Shown here piece after piece: positions 27,400 to 35,195 of a DNA stretch of 64,000 bases. The stretch comes from Parascardovia denticolens DSM 10105 = JCM 12538 (GTDB lineage Bacteria > Actinomycetota > Actinomycetes > Actinomycetales > Bifidobacteriaceae). Below the pieces are notes generated by a model. That model did not search any database and had not been told where the DNA came from. It worked only from the letters and a program-made list of their open reading frames with translations. The translations under genes were made by a program, and so were the position numbers. Where the stretch lies: the NCBI RefSeq assembly GCF_001042675.1, contig NZ_AP012333.1:1798001-1862000 (forward strand). Reading direction: 5' to 3'. Positions within the stretch are counted from its first letter, which is position 1. Each line of letters opens with the position of its first letter.

Positions 27400-27747
27400 C
27401 TATTTTACCGGTTTTCCTTGATTTTGCGAACCTGCCAGGCCGGCGCCTGGCCGTCTCCTTCTCTTTTTATTCTCTTTGTCGCGCAGGCCTTCCTTGTCCC
27501 GCAAAAGCTTCTCCTGGGCCATGGCCTGGGTGAAAAGCTCCACGGGGCTGACCTCCAGGGCCTGACAGATCTGCCAGATCTTGTCCACGCTCATGGCCGC
27601 CTCCCCACGTTCGATCCTGCCCAGATAAGAGCGGTCGACCGCGGCCTCCAAGGCCAAATCCTCCTGGCTGAGCCGACGATTGGCGCGCAAACGCCGCAAG
27701 GCGTCCCCCAGAGCCCTTCTTTTGCGCAGTTTGTCGTCAGAGTCCAT
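27400..27747 (-). CDS. XRE family helix-turn-helix DNA-binding protein
   Basis: Protein of 115 residues with a HTH_3 domain at about 12-70 (LGDALRRLRANRRLSQEDLALEA, VDRSYLGRIERGEAAMSVDK) and a basic Lys/Arg/Gly-rich tail of about 30 residues (KENKKRRRRPG). Immediately upstream of tadA with a four-base gap. Target and effector unknown; the tail could be an additional DNA-contacting segment. Confidence 0.88.
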   Translation of the reverse strand: MDSDDKLRKRRALGDALRRLRANRRLSQEDLALEAAVDRSYLGRIERGEAAMSVDKIWQICQALEVSPVELFTQAMAQEKLLRDKEGLRDKENKKRRRRPGAGLAGSQNQGKPVK

Positions 27748-28034
27748 GCGGATTATCGTCCGTCAGCCCGGGCAATCTTTCAACGGATTATAAGCCGCAA
27801 TTCCTCCTGCCTTTCCGGGATCACGGGAGGGAAAAGTAAAAGAATCGCAAGAAGAAGGGGATAGGGAGGGTTCAGAAGAAAAGACTTTGCAATAATTTCC
27901 CCTGTATAAGGGGCAGTGAATCCTTTTGTTTTTAGGATGTAGACGTATGCGTAGGCAGACCGATGGAGTCAGTGGGCCCTATTCCCCGTCACCATCGGTC
28001 AGCGCGCAGTGCGTCTGTGCGACCAGGAAGGACT

Positions 28035-28739
28035 ATGATGGGCTTTCTCGACAAATTCGAAAAAAGCATCGGAGGCGCCGTCAACGGCGTATTCTCCAAG
28101 TTTGGCTCCAAGGACCTGCAGCCGGTAGACCTTTCCAGCGCCTTGGAACGCGAAATCGACTCCCAGGCCATGGCCGTGCGCGGAGACAGGACCGTGGCCC
28201 CCAATGAATACCGGTTCAAACTGTCCACCCCCGACTTCGACCATATCGAACAGTGGGGGTCCGAGACCCTGGCCAACGAGCTGGCCGACAATCTGACCAA
28301 ATACGCCGAAAGCCAGCATTACGCCTTCGTGGGATCGGTCGTGGTCATCTTCGAGGAGGACTTGAACCTGGCCCGGGGCGACTACAAACTGACCAGCGAA
28401 TCCGTGCAGGGGAACGCCGCCCCGGTGACCACCGACAGCGACAACAAGGATTGCCCGATTCTGGAAATCAACGGGCGCCAGTACCTGCTGACGGCCGACA
28501 AGACCGTCATCGGCCGCGGGTCCAACTGCGACATCGTCATCGACGACCCCGGCATCTCCCGTCACCATCTGGAGATCGACATCACCGACAAAGGGGTGAT
28601 CGCCCGCGACATGGGGTCCACCAACGGGACCTTCGTGGAAGGGCATCAGGTGCCGGCTGCTACACTGGTGGATGGAAACACCATCACCATTGGCCGCACC
28701 CGCATCCTCTTCTGGGCTTCCTCCCAGGTGCAGCAGTAG
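28035..28739 (+). CDS. fhaA: FHA domain protein FhaA (DUF3662 plus FHA)
   Basis: Cytosolic phosphothreonine-binding adaptor of 234 residues in the Ser/Thr kinase operon. The N-terminal DUF3662 domain (about 1-120: FLDKFEKSIGGAVNGVFSKF onward) is followed by an FHA domain (about 145-230) with the diagnostic GRGSNCDIVI, ISRHHLEI and GSTNGTFV. In mycobacteria the homologue binds phosphorylated MviN and regulates lipid II export. Start: AGGAAGG lies just before the ATG pair at 28035/28038; a longer upstream frame was rejected. First gene of the fhaA-fhaB-pstP-rodA-pbpA-pknA-pknB group. Confidence 0.95.
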   Translation: MMGFLDKFEKSIGGAVNGVFSKFGSKDLQPVDLSSALEREIDSQAMAVRGDRTVAPNEYRFKLSTPDFDHIEQWGSETLANELADNLTKYAESQHYAFVGSVVVIFEEDLNLARGDYKLTSESVQGNAAPVTTDSDNKDCPILEINGRQYLLTADKTVIGRGSNCDIVIDDPGISRHHLEIDITDKGVIARDMGSTNGTFVEGHQVPAATLVDGNTITIGRTRILFWASSQVQQ

Positions 28740-28775
28740 GCCTTTAGGCGGTACAGGCTCCCACACAAGGCCCTT

Positions 28776-29384
28776 ATGATGACAGATTTAACCTTCGCCG
28801 TGATGAAGTACGGGTTCCTCATCCTCTTGTGGATATTCGTCTTCCTGGCCATTCAGTCCCTGCGCAAGGACGTGGCACAGATGAGTCCGGCGCCCCGCAA
28901 ACGCGCCGAGCGGAACAAGTCGTCCCAATCCTTGCCGCGAGCGGGTTCCAACGCCGGCCAGGACATGGGCGCCGGCGCCGCGCCCACCCCCGATCGGCCG
29001 GTGACCCCCAGCATGCCTTATGACGAATCCGGGCCCCGGTCCACCAGCCGGACGACGGCCCCGGCTGCCAACGGGCCAACCCCCGTGCGCAAGGCCAGCG
29101 TCCTCACCATCATCGACGGGCCCCTCTCGGGTACCACGTATACTTTGGGCTCCCAGCCGATCACCATCGGCCGGGCCCCTGACAACACCGTCATCCTCAA
29201 AGACGAATTCGCCTCCTCCCACCATGCCCGAGTCTACATCGACCCCACCAGCGGCCGATGGGCCATCGAAGACCTCGGCTCCACCAACGGGACCGTGGTC
29301 GACGGCATGCGCATGACTCAACCGGTCATCCTCCCCTCCGGAGTGCCCGTCCGCATTGGCGGAACGACCTTCGAGTTGAGATAG
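28776..29384 (+). CDS. fhaB: FHA domain protein FhaB
   Basis: Protein of 202 residues with an N-terminal membrane helix (about 6-26, VMKYGFLILLWIFVFLAIQS), a Pro/Ala-rich linker and a C-terminal FHA domain (about 110-200) with GRAPDNTVIL, SSHHARVYI and GSTNGTVVDG. The homologue in other actinobacteria (FipA/FhaB) links kinase signalling to FtsZ and septum proteins. It lies 36 bases after fhaA and 14 bases before the phosphatase gene. Confidence 0.93.
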   Translation: MMTDLTFAVMKYGFLILLWIFVFLAIQSLRKDVAQMSPAPRKRAERNKSSQSLPRAGSNAGQDMGAGAAPTPDRPVTPSMPYDESGPRSTSRTTAPAANGPTPVRKASVLTIIDGPLSGTTYTLGSQPITIGRAPDNTVILKDEFASSHHARVYIDPTSGRWAIEDLGSTNGTVVDGMRMTQPVILPSGVPVRIGGTTFELR

Positions 29385-29398
29385 GAGACCAGCGTCCC

Positions 29399-31012
29399 AT
29401 GGCATCGTTACCCCTCATCCTGAGTTCCAGCACCGTATCCGACATCGGCTACGTGCGGCACGACAACCAAGACTCCTCCTTCGCCGGGGAGCATCTGGTG
29501 ACCGTGTGCGACGGCATGGGCGGGCACGCGGGAGGCGACACGGCCTCCACCATCGCCATCCGGTCCCTGGCCCACATCGAAGGGGTAACCGGGGTCAACC
29601 CCAATGGCATGGCGGACATGATGGTCACCTCCATCATCGCCGCCCACGACGCCATCGTGGGCAAGGCCAAACGCGAACGCAAGCTGGCCGGCATGGGGAC
29701 CACCGTCGTGGCCTTGCGAATGGTCGACGATTTCTGGGTCCTGGCCCATATCGGCGACTCTCGGGCCTACCTCTTGCGGGAGGGAAAACTCATCCGCGGC
29801 ACCAAAGACCACAGCTACGTGCAACACTTGGTGGATACCGGCCGGATCACCCCCGAACAGGCGAAAAGCCACTCCCAGCGCAACGTGGTCATGCGGGTCC
29901 TGGGCGATTTCGACATCGACCCCCGGCCTGATGTCTCCATCCGCACCGCCCTGCCCGGCGACCGGTGGATGCTCTGTTCCGACGGCCTGTGCGGGGTCTT
30001 GGAGGACGCCACCATCCGCGAGGTCCTCCTGGGGACCCCGGACCTGCAGAAATGCGCGCAGAAACTGGTCTCCATGGCTTTGAAGGCCGGCAGCACCGAC
30101 AACGTGACCATAGCCATCGTGGAGGCCCATCAGGCGGCCAACAGCGAAGACGCCACCCGACCCCACCAAGTCCCCCTATTGGGAGGGGCGGCCAGCAAGG
30201 CCCCCCAGCCCATAGCGGACATCATCGATTCCCCGGTGGCCATCGCCCCTCCTTTGCGGGAGAATGAAGACTCCCCCGCTTCCCGGGCGGCGGCCTTAGC
30301 GCACACAAGGCCTCACGCCGACTCCGGTTCTTCATCCTCTTCATCCTCAGCGGGGTCCGGTGCGGCGGAAGGAAACGAGAGAAGCCGCGAATCAAAGACG
30401 GAAGGGTCAAAGGGAAGCCCTGCGGATAAGGTCCTGCAAATCACCCTCCCCCACAGCGCCCATGAGGAAGGGGCCGTGCCAGAAACGGGCGAAATCCCCA
30501 TAGTCCAGAAGGCGAACGGGATTCTATCCGACGACCCCCATGACCCTCAGGTCAAGGAAGCGGTCAGAGTGGAGGCCAGCAAGGCGGCCCGGAAGGCCCA
30601 TAAACACAAGGTCGTCACCCGAACCGGCAAGGCCTTGGGGACCCTGCTTCTCATCGCCGCCCTCGCCTTGGGGGCCATGGGAACCTACCGGTGGTTCCAA
30701 CAGCGTTATTATCTGGGCGAAGCGGATGGGGTGGTCGCCATCTACCGGGGCGTGCCTACCAACATCTTCGGTTTCAGCCTGTCCCGGGTGGAAGAGAAGA
30801 CGGACATCCAGGTGTCCGACCTGCCTTCCGCCTGGCAGGACCAACTGGAAAGAGGGATTTCTGTGGATTCCCTGGCGGCGGCTTACGACCACATCAAACC
30901 GATCGAAAAGGAAGCAAAGGCCAACAAGGCCAACCAATCCAAGAAGACGACGGCCTCCCCCTCGCCTTCCGGCAAGCGATCCCCTTCGTCAAAGTCAACG
31001 AGCAAGTCATAG
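29399..31012 (+). CDS. pstP: PP2C-type Ser/Thr protein phosphatase
   Basis: Membrane-bound phosphatase of 537 residues that would reverse PknA/PknB phosphorylation. The PP2C domain (about 1-240) has the metal-binding motifs VCDGMGGHAGGDTAS, IGDSRAYLLREG, CSDGLCGVLED and STDNVTIAIVE. A Ser-rich, poorly structured linker of about 170 residues follows, then a membrane helix (about 412-432, LLLIAALALGAMGTYRWF) and an external tail of about 100 residues. The ATG at 29399 has AGGAGA upstream; the frame is open further left but overlaps fhaB there. Confidence 0.95.
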   Translation: MASLPLILSSSTVSDIGYVRHDNQDSSFAGEHLVTVCDGMGGHAGGDTASTIAIRSLAHIEGVTGVNPNGMADMMVTSIIAAHDAIVGKAKRERKLAGMGTTVVALRMVDDFWVLAHIGDSRAYLLREGKLIRGTKDHSYVQHLVDTGRITPEQAKSHSQRNVVMRVLGDFDIDPRPDVSIRTALPGDRWMLCSDGLCGVLEDATIREVLLGTPDLQKCAQKLVSMALKAGSTDNVTIAIVEAHQAANSEDATRPHQVPLLGGAASKAPQPIADIIDSPVAIAPPLRENEDSPASRAAALAHTRPHADSGSSSSSSSAGSGAAEGNERSRESKTEGSKGSPADKVLQITLPHSAHEEGAVPETGEIPIVQKANGILSDDPHDPQVKEAVRVEASKAARKAHKHKVVTRTGKALGTLLLIAALALGAMGTYRWFQQRYYLGEADGVVAIYRGVPTNIFGFSLSRVEEKTDIQVSDLPSAWQDQLERGISVDSLAAAYDHIKPIEKEAKANKANQSKKTTASPSPSGKRSPSSKSTSKS

Positions 31013-31022
31013 GAGGGCTGAA

Positions 31023-32675
31023 ATGATCGTCAATCGAGTCAAACAGTTCTTCTGGCTGCTTTTCGTCATCCTCATCTCCGCCTTGGGCCTCTTCCAGATG
31101 TTCATGCGGACCGAGGGGACCATCCCCCACAACTACCTGGTCGCCTTCGGCCTCCTCCTGCTGGTGATCGTCGCCTCTTGGATCGTCCTGGCCATCAGGC
31201 AGAAGTACGCCTCGCACATCATCTTCTTCTGCGTCCTCTTGCTGGCCTTGACCGGGATAACCGAGATCGTCCGCATCGACAGCGAAGACCGCTTCCTGGG
31301 CAGCGGGCCGACCAAGGCGGGGATGAACCAGATCGTCTGGCTGATCCTGGCCCTGGTCCTCTGCTCCTGCCTGGCCGCGGCCCTGCGCAACTACCGGATC
31401 CTGCGCAAATTCACCTATACCAGCATGGTCATCGGTCTCCTGCTCATGTTCTCCCCCCTGGTCCCGGGCCTGGGCAAGACCATCAACGGAGCCCGCATCT
31501 GGATCGGCTTCGGCTCCCGCACGGTGCAGCCGGCCGAATTCGCCAAGCTTTTCATCGCCATCTTCTTCGCCGGCTACCTCTTCGACCATAGGGACCAATT
31601 GGCCGTGGGAGGCAAGAAGTTCCTAGGCCTGCGCTTCCCCCGCCTGCGCGACTTCGGCCCCATCCTGGTGGTCTGGGCCGCCTGCATGGGGGTCCTGGTC
31701 ATGCAGAGGGACCTGGGCACGGCCCTGCTTTTCTTCGCCATGTTCATCTGCATGCTTTACGTGGCCACCGGCCATTCCAGCTGGATCCTCATCGGCCTCA
31801 TCTTTTTCGCCCTGTCCGCCTTCATAGCCAGCAGGCTTTTCGGGCATGTGCAGAACCGCATCACCGGCTGGCTCCACCCCTTCGACCCGGCCGTCTACGG
31901 GGCACCGGGCGGGTCCGAACAGCTGGTGACCGGCATCTTCGGCCTGGCCGCCGGGGGGGCCTTCGGCACCGGCCTGGGCCACGGATACCCGGCCCTGACC
32001 CCCATGGCCAATTCCGACTTCATCTACTCCTCCTTGGGCGAGGAGCTGGGCCTGGTCGGCCTGCTGGGCATCCTCTGCCTTTACCTGATCATCATCTGCG
32101 CCGGGATCGTCACCGCCATGCGGATCAAGGACGGCTTCGGCAAACTGCTCATCTCCGGCCTGGTCTTCACCATGGCCTTCCAGGTCTTCATCGTGGTCGG
32201 GGGGATCACCCTGGTCATCCCCATGACCGGCCTGACCTTGCCTTTCATGGCCGCCGGCGGGTCCAGCCTGACCGCCAACATGCTCCTCATCTTCCTGGTC
32301 CTGGTCATCTCCAACGACGCCCACAAACCCCCACAGGACAAAATGTCCGACACCGTGGCCATGGAGGCCCTCCAGGCCCTGCAGGCCAACGAGCGCAGGC
32401 GGGAGCGGGAGGAAGCCTTGCGGGCTCAGCGGGAAGAGGACCTCAAATCGCAAGGAGCCCACTCCCCCAAGGTCATCGACGCCACGGAAGACAGCCGACC
32501 CACCCAGGCCTTGCCTTTGGTCGCCACCCATCAGGTCCCCCGGCCCGACGCCCAGGATGGCCCGGCCGAGACAGGCCCGGAGGTTGAGCAGGCAGAAGCC
32601 GGAAGCGAGACCGAGGTCATCGCCCAGGACGGGACCACGAACGAATTCACGGAGGTGAGAGCGGATGAACAATAA
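31023..32675 (+). CDS. rodA: RodA/FtsW-family peptidoglycan glycosyltransferase
   Basis: SEDS-family membrane protein of 550 residues that polymerises lipid II into glycan strands, working with the transpeptidase encoded next. About 12 helices occupy residues 1-435; SEDS signatures are QPAEFAKLFIAIFFAGYL, QRDLGTALLFF, YSSLGEELGLVGLLGI and TLPFMAAGGSSLTANM. A hydrophilic tail of about 115 residues, rich in Glu and Arg, follows. AGGAGGGC precedes the ATG. Its last 11 bases overlap pbpA, so the pair is translationally coupled. Confidence 0.96.
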   Translation: MIVNRVKQFFWLLFVILISALGLFQMFMRTEGTIPHNYLVAFGLLLLVIVASWIVLAIRQKYASHIIFFCVLLLALTGITEIVRIDSEDRFLGSGPTKAGMNQIVWLILALVLCSCLAAALRNYRILRKFTYTSMVIGLLLMFSPLVPGLGKTINGARIWIGFGSRTVQPAEFAKLFIAIFFAGYLFDHRDQLAVGGKKFLGLRFPRLRDFGPILVVWAACMGVLVMQRDLGTALLFFAMFICMLYVATGHSSWILIGLIFFALSAFIASRLFGHVQNRITGWLHPFDPAVYGAPGGSEQLVTGIFGLAAGGAFGTGLGHGYPALTPMANSDFIYSSLGEELGLVGLLGILCLYLIIICAGIVTAMRIKDGFGKLLISGLVFTMAFQVFIVVGGITLVIPMTGLTLPFMAAGGSSLTANMLLIFLVLVISNDAHKPPQDKMSDTVAMEALQALQANERRREREEALRAQREEDLKSQGAHSPKVIDATEDSRPTQALPLVATHQVPRPDAQDGPAETGPEVEQAEAGSETEVIAQDGTTNEFTEVRADEQ

Positions 32676-34131
32676 TCTTCGCCGGATTTTCAACATCGTC
32701 ATCGCCCTCATCGTGATCCTGGGCATCTCCAGCAGCCTCATGACGGTGGTCTTCTCCAACCGGCTCAACGCCGATTCCCGCAATTCCCGCGCCTTATACA
32801 GCGAATTCGCCACCGACCGCGGCCCCATCCTGGCCGGGGACGGGGAGACCGTCCTGGCCCAGTCGGTCAAGGTCAAAGACGCCTACCAATACCAACGCCA
32901 GTACCCGGCGGGAGAGGTCTACGCCCCCATCACCGGTTTCTTCTCCGTCACCCAAAGGGCCCGGTACGGGGTGGAAGCCAGCCGGAACCAACAGCTGAGC
33001 GGGATGAGCGACAGCCTCTGGCTGGGCCGGCTCAAGGCCCTGATCGAAGGCCAGGCCAACCGGGGGGCCATCGTGGAGACCTCCATCAACCCCAAGCTGC
33101 AGAACCTGGCCTACCAGCTCCTGCAAGGCCGGTCCGGGGCCGTCGTGGCCATCGAACCTTCCACCGGCCGCATCCTGGCCATGGTGAGCACCCCCAGCTA
33201 CAACCCCAACCTCCTGGCCAGCCACAACGGGGGAAGCGCCAACGAGGCTTGGAACCGCCTGGCCGCAGGGTCCACCAGCCCCATCATCAACAAGGCCACC
33301 CGGCAGCTGTACGCCCCGGGCTCCACCTTCAAGATCGTCGTGGCCGCCGCCGCCCTGGAAAGCGGCAAATACACCATGGACTCCCAGATCCCGGCCGGCT
33401 CCTCCTTCACCCTGCCCAACACTTCGACCAAACTGATCAACGCCACCCCCTCGGCGGACGGGGTCGGGGGCAAGATCTCCCTGGCCGACGCCCTGGCTTA
33501 TTCCTCCAACACGGCCTTCGCCCAACTGGCCATCGCCTTGGGCAAGGACGCCGTGGCCTCTGAGGCCAAGAAACTGGGCTTCGGCTCCTCCATCACCATC
33601 GATGGCACCGAGACGGGCGGCACCCCCATGCGGTCCGTCCCCGCGGTCTTCCCCGACGTCACCGGCGACGACCGCCTGGCCCTCGCCTCCATCGGTCAGG
33701 GGGACACCCTGGAGACCCCCCTGCTCAACGCCATGATCGCCGCCACCGTGGCCAACAAAGGCGTCATGCTCCATCCCACCCTGGTGGACCGGGTCCGTTC
33801 CAGCGACCTGTCCATCATTTCGGAACGTTCCACCACCACCATGTCCGAAGGCTTCTCGACCAAGACCGCGGACACCTTGACCACCATGATGCAAGGGGTC
33901 GTCACCAAGGAAAGCACGAACCTGACCATCCCCGGGATCTCCGTGGCCGCCAAGACCGGGACCGCCCAGGTGGGGGTCAACAACTCCTCCATCAACGCCT
34001 GGGTGAGCGGCTTCGCCCCGGCCGACAACCCCAAGATCGCCATCTCCGTCCTGGTCGCCAATGCCGGCGATTTTGGCGCCCTGTCCGCCGGGCCTATCAT
34101 GAAACAGATGATGGAGGCCTACCTGAAATGA
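32665..34131 (+). CDS. pbpA: Class B penicillin-binding protein (transpeptidase)
   Basis: Membrane-anchored D,D-transpeptidase of 488 residues that cross-links peptidoglycan made by the RodA partner. One N-terminal helix (about 8-30) precedes the dimerisation domain, then the transpeptidase domain. The three active-site motifs are present: SxxK in APGSTFKIVVAAAALES, SxN in YSSNTAF and KTG in AAKTGTAQVG. Its final ATGA overlaps the pknA start. Homologous to PbpA of mycobacteria, which is regulated by PknB. Confidence 0.96.
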   Translation: MNNNLRRIFNIVIALIVILGISSSLMTVVFSNRLNADSRNSRALYSEFATDRGPILAGDGETVLAQSVKVKDAYQYQRQYPAGEVYAPITGFFSVTQRARYGVEASRNQQLSGMSDSLWLGRLKALIEGQANRGAIVETSINPKLQNLAYQLLQGRSGAVVAIEPSTGRILAMVSTPSYNPNLLASHNGGSANEAWNRLAAGSTSPIINKATRQLYAPGSTFKIVVAAAALESGKYTMDSQIPAGSSFTLPNTSTKLINATPSADGVGGKISLADALAYSSNTAFAQLAIALGKDAVASEAKKLGFGSSITIDGTETGGTPMRSVPAVFPDVTGDDRLALASIGQGDTLETPLLNAMIAATVANKGVMLHPTLVDRVRSSDLSIISERSTTTMSEGFSTKTADTLTTMMQGVVTKESTNLTIPGISVAAKTGTAQVGVNNSSINAWVSGFAPADNPKIAISVLVANAGDFGALSAGPIMKQMMEAYLK

Positions 34132-35195
34132 GACTTGTAGAAGGACAACTGATCCACCGCCGTTACCGGCTGGACCGCCGCCTGGCCCAAGGGGGCATGG
34201 GCGAAGTCTGGAAAGGGTACGACATCGAGCTGCGCCGGCCCGTGGCCATCAAGGCCTTGCGCAGCGACCTGTCCGAAGAGGATTCCAAGCTGCAACGTCT
34301 GCGCATCGAAGCGCATAATTCGGCCAATCTGGCTCACCCCAACATCGCCGCCTTGTTCGAGTATTACGAGAACGACGGGATCGGCTACATCATCATGGAA
34401 TACATCCCCAGCCCCTCCCTGTCCGACATCTACAAGGCCCGGGGGGCCATCAAGCCCACCCGGCTCCTGCCCGTCCTCATCCAGACCGCCCGGGGGCTCT
34501 ACGTGGCCCACAGCCACGGGGTCATCCACCGCGACGTGAAGCCGGCCAACGTCATGGTCTCCCACGAAGGCGAAGTGAAGATCACCGATTTCGGGGTCTC
34601 CCGATCCACCGACCAGGGGCAGATCACCCAGGACGGCATGGTGGTGGGCACGGCCCAATACATCTCCCCGGAACAGGCCCAAGGCGACCCGGCCACCCCC
34701 CAATCCGACATCTACTCCTTGGGCGTGGTGGCTTATGAAGGCCTCTGCGGCCACCGGCCTTTCACCGGCCGGACCCCGGTGGACATTGCGGCCGCCCACG
34801 TGAATTCGCCCGTCCCCCCCATGCCCGACACGATCGACAAGGAACTGCGGGACTACGTGATGCGCATGCTGGCCAAAGACCCCCATGACCGCCCCAAGAC
34901 GGCCCTGGACGTGGCCCGCAGCCTGGGGAAGATCGAACGCCGCCTCCTGGACGAAGAGGCCCACGAAGCCACGGGGGAGTTCACCCAGTTAACCAACGGC
35001 TTGATTCCCCGCACGACCAAGAGCGATTTCGTGATCCCCCGCTACCTTATGCTGCGCGATGGGACCATCGTGGACCAATACGAAAACACCGTCGTCGACC
35101 GGGCCCAGCTGGAACCCGGCTCAGCCCCTGCGAATGGCCTGAGGAAAGACACTGAAGACGCGGACAGGCTGACAGAAAGGGAAGGTGCGCAATGA
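34128..35195 (+). CDS. pknA: Ser/Thr protein kinase, PknA type
   Basis: Hanks-type kinase of 355 residues. Glycine loop LAQGGMGEVWKGYD, catalytic Lys in VAIKALR, catalytic loop HRDVKPANVM, DFG in ITDFGVSR and activation segment GTAQYISPEQAQ are all intact. Unlike mycobacterial PknA, I see no membrane helix after the kinase domain; the last 75 residues are hydrophilic (TKSDFVIPRYLMLRDG). It therefore looks cytosolic. It overlaps pbpA and pknB by four bases each (ATGA), so the three proteins are made together. Confidence 0.95.
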   Translation: MRLVEGQLIHRRYRLDRRLAQGGMGEVWKGYDIELRRPVAIKALRSDLSEEDSKLQRLRIEAHNSANLAHPNIAALFEYYENDGIGYIIMEYIPSPSLSDIYKARGAIKPTRLLPVLIQTARGLYVAHSHGVIHRDVKPANVMVSHEGEVKITDFGVSRSTDQGQITQDGMVVGTAQYISPEQAQGDPATPQSDIYSLGVVAYEGLCGHRPFTGRTPVDIAAAHVNSPVPPMPDTIDKELRDYVMRMLAKDPHDRPKTALDVARSLGKIERRLLDEEAHEATGEFTQLTNGLIPRTTKSDFVIPRYLMLRDGTIVDQYENTVVDRAQLEPGSAPANGLRKDTEDADRLTEREGAQ

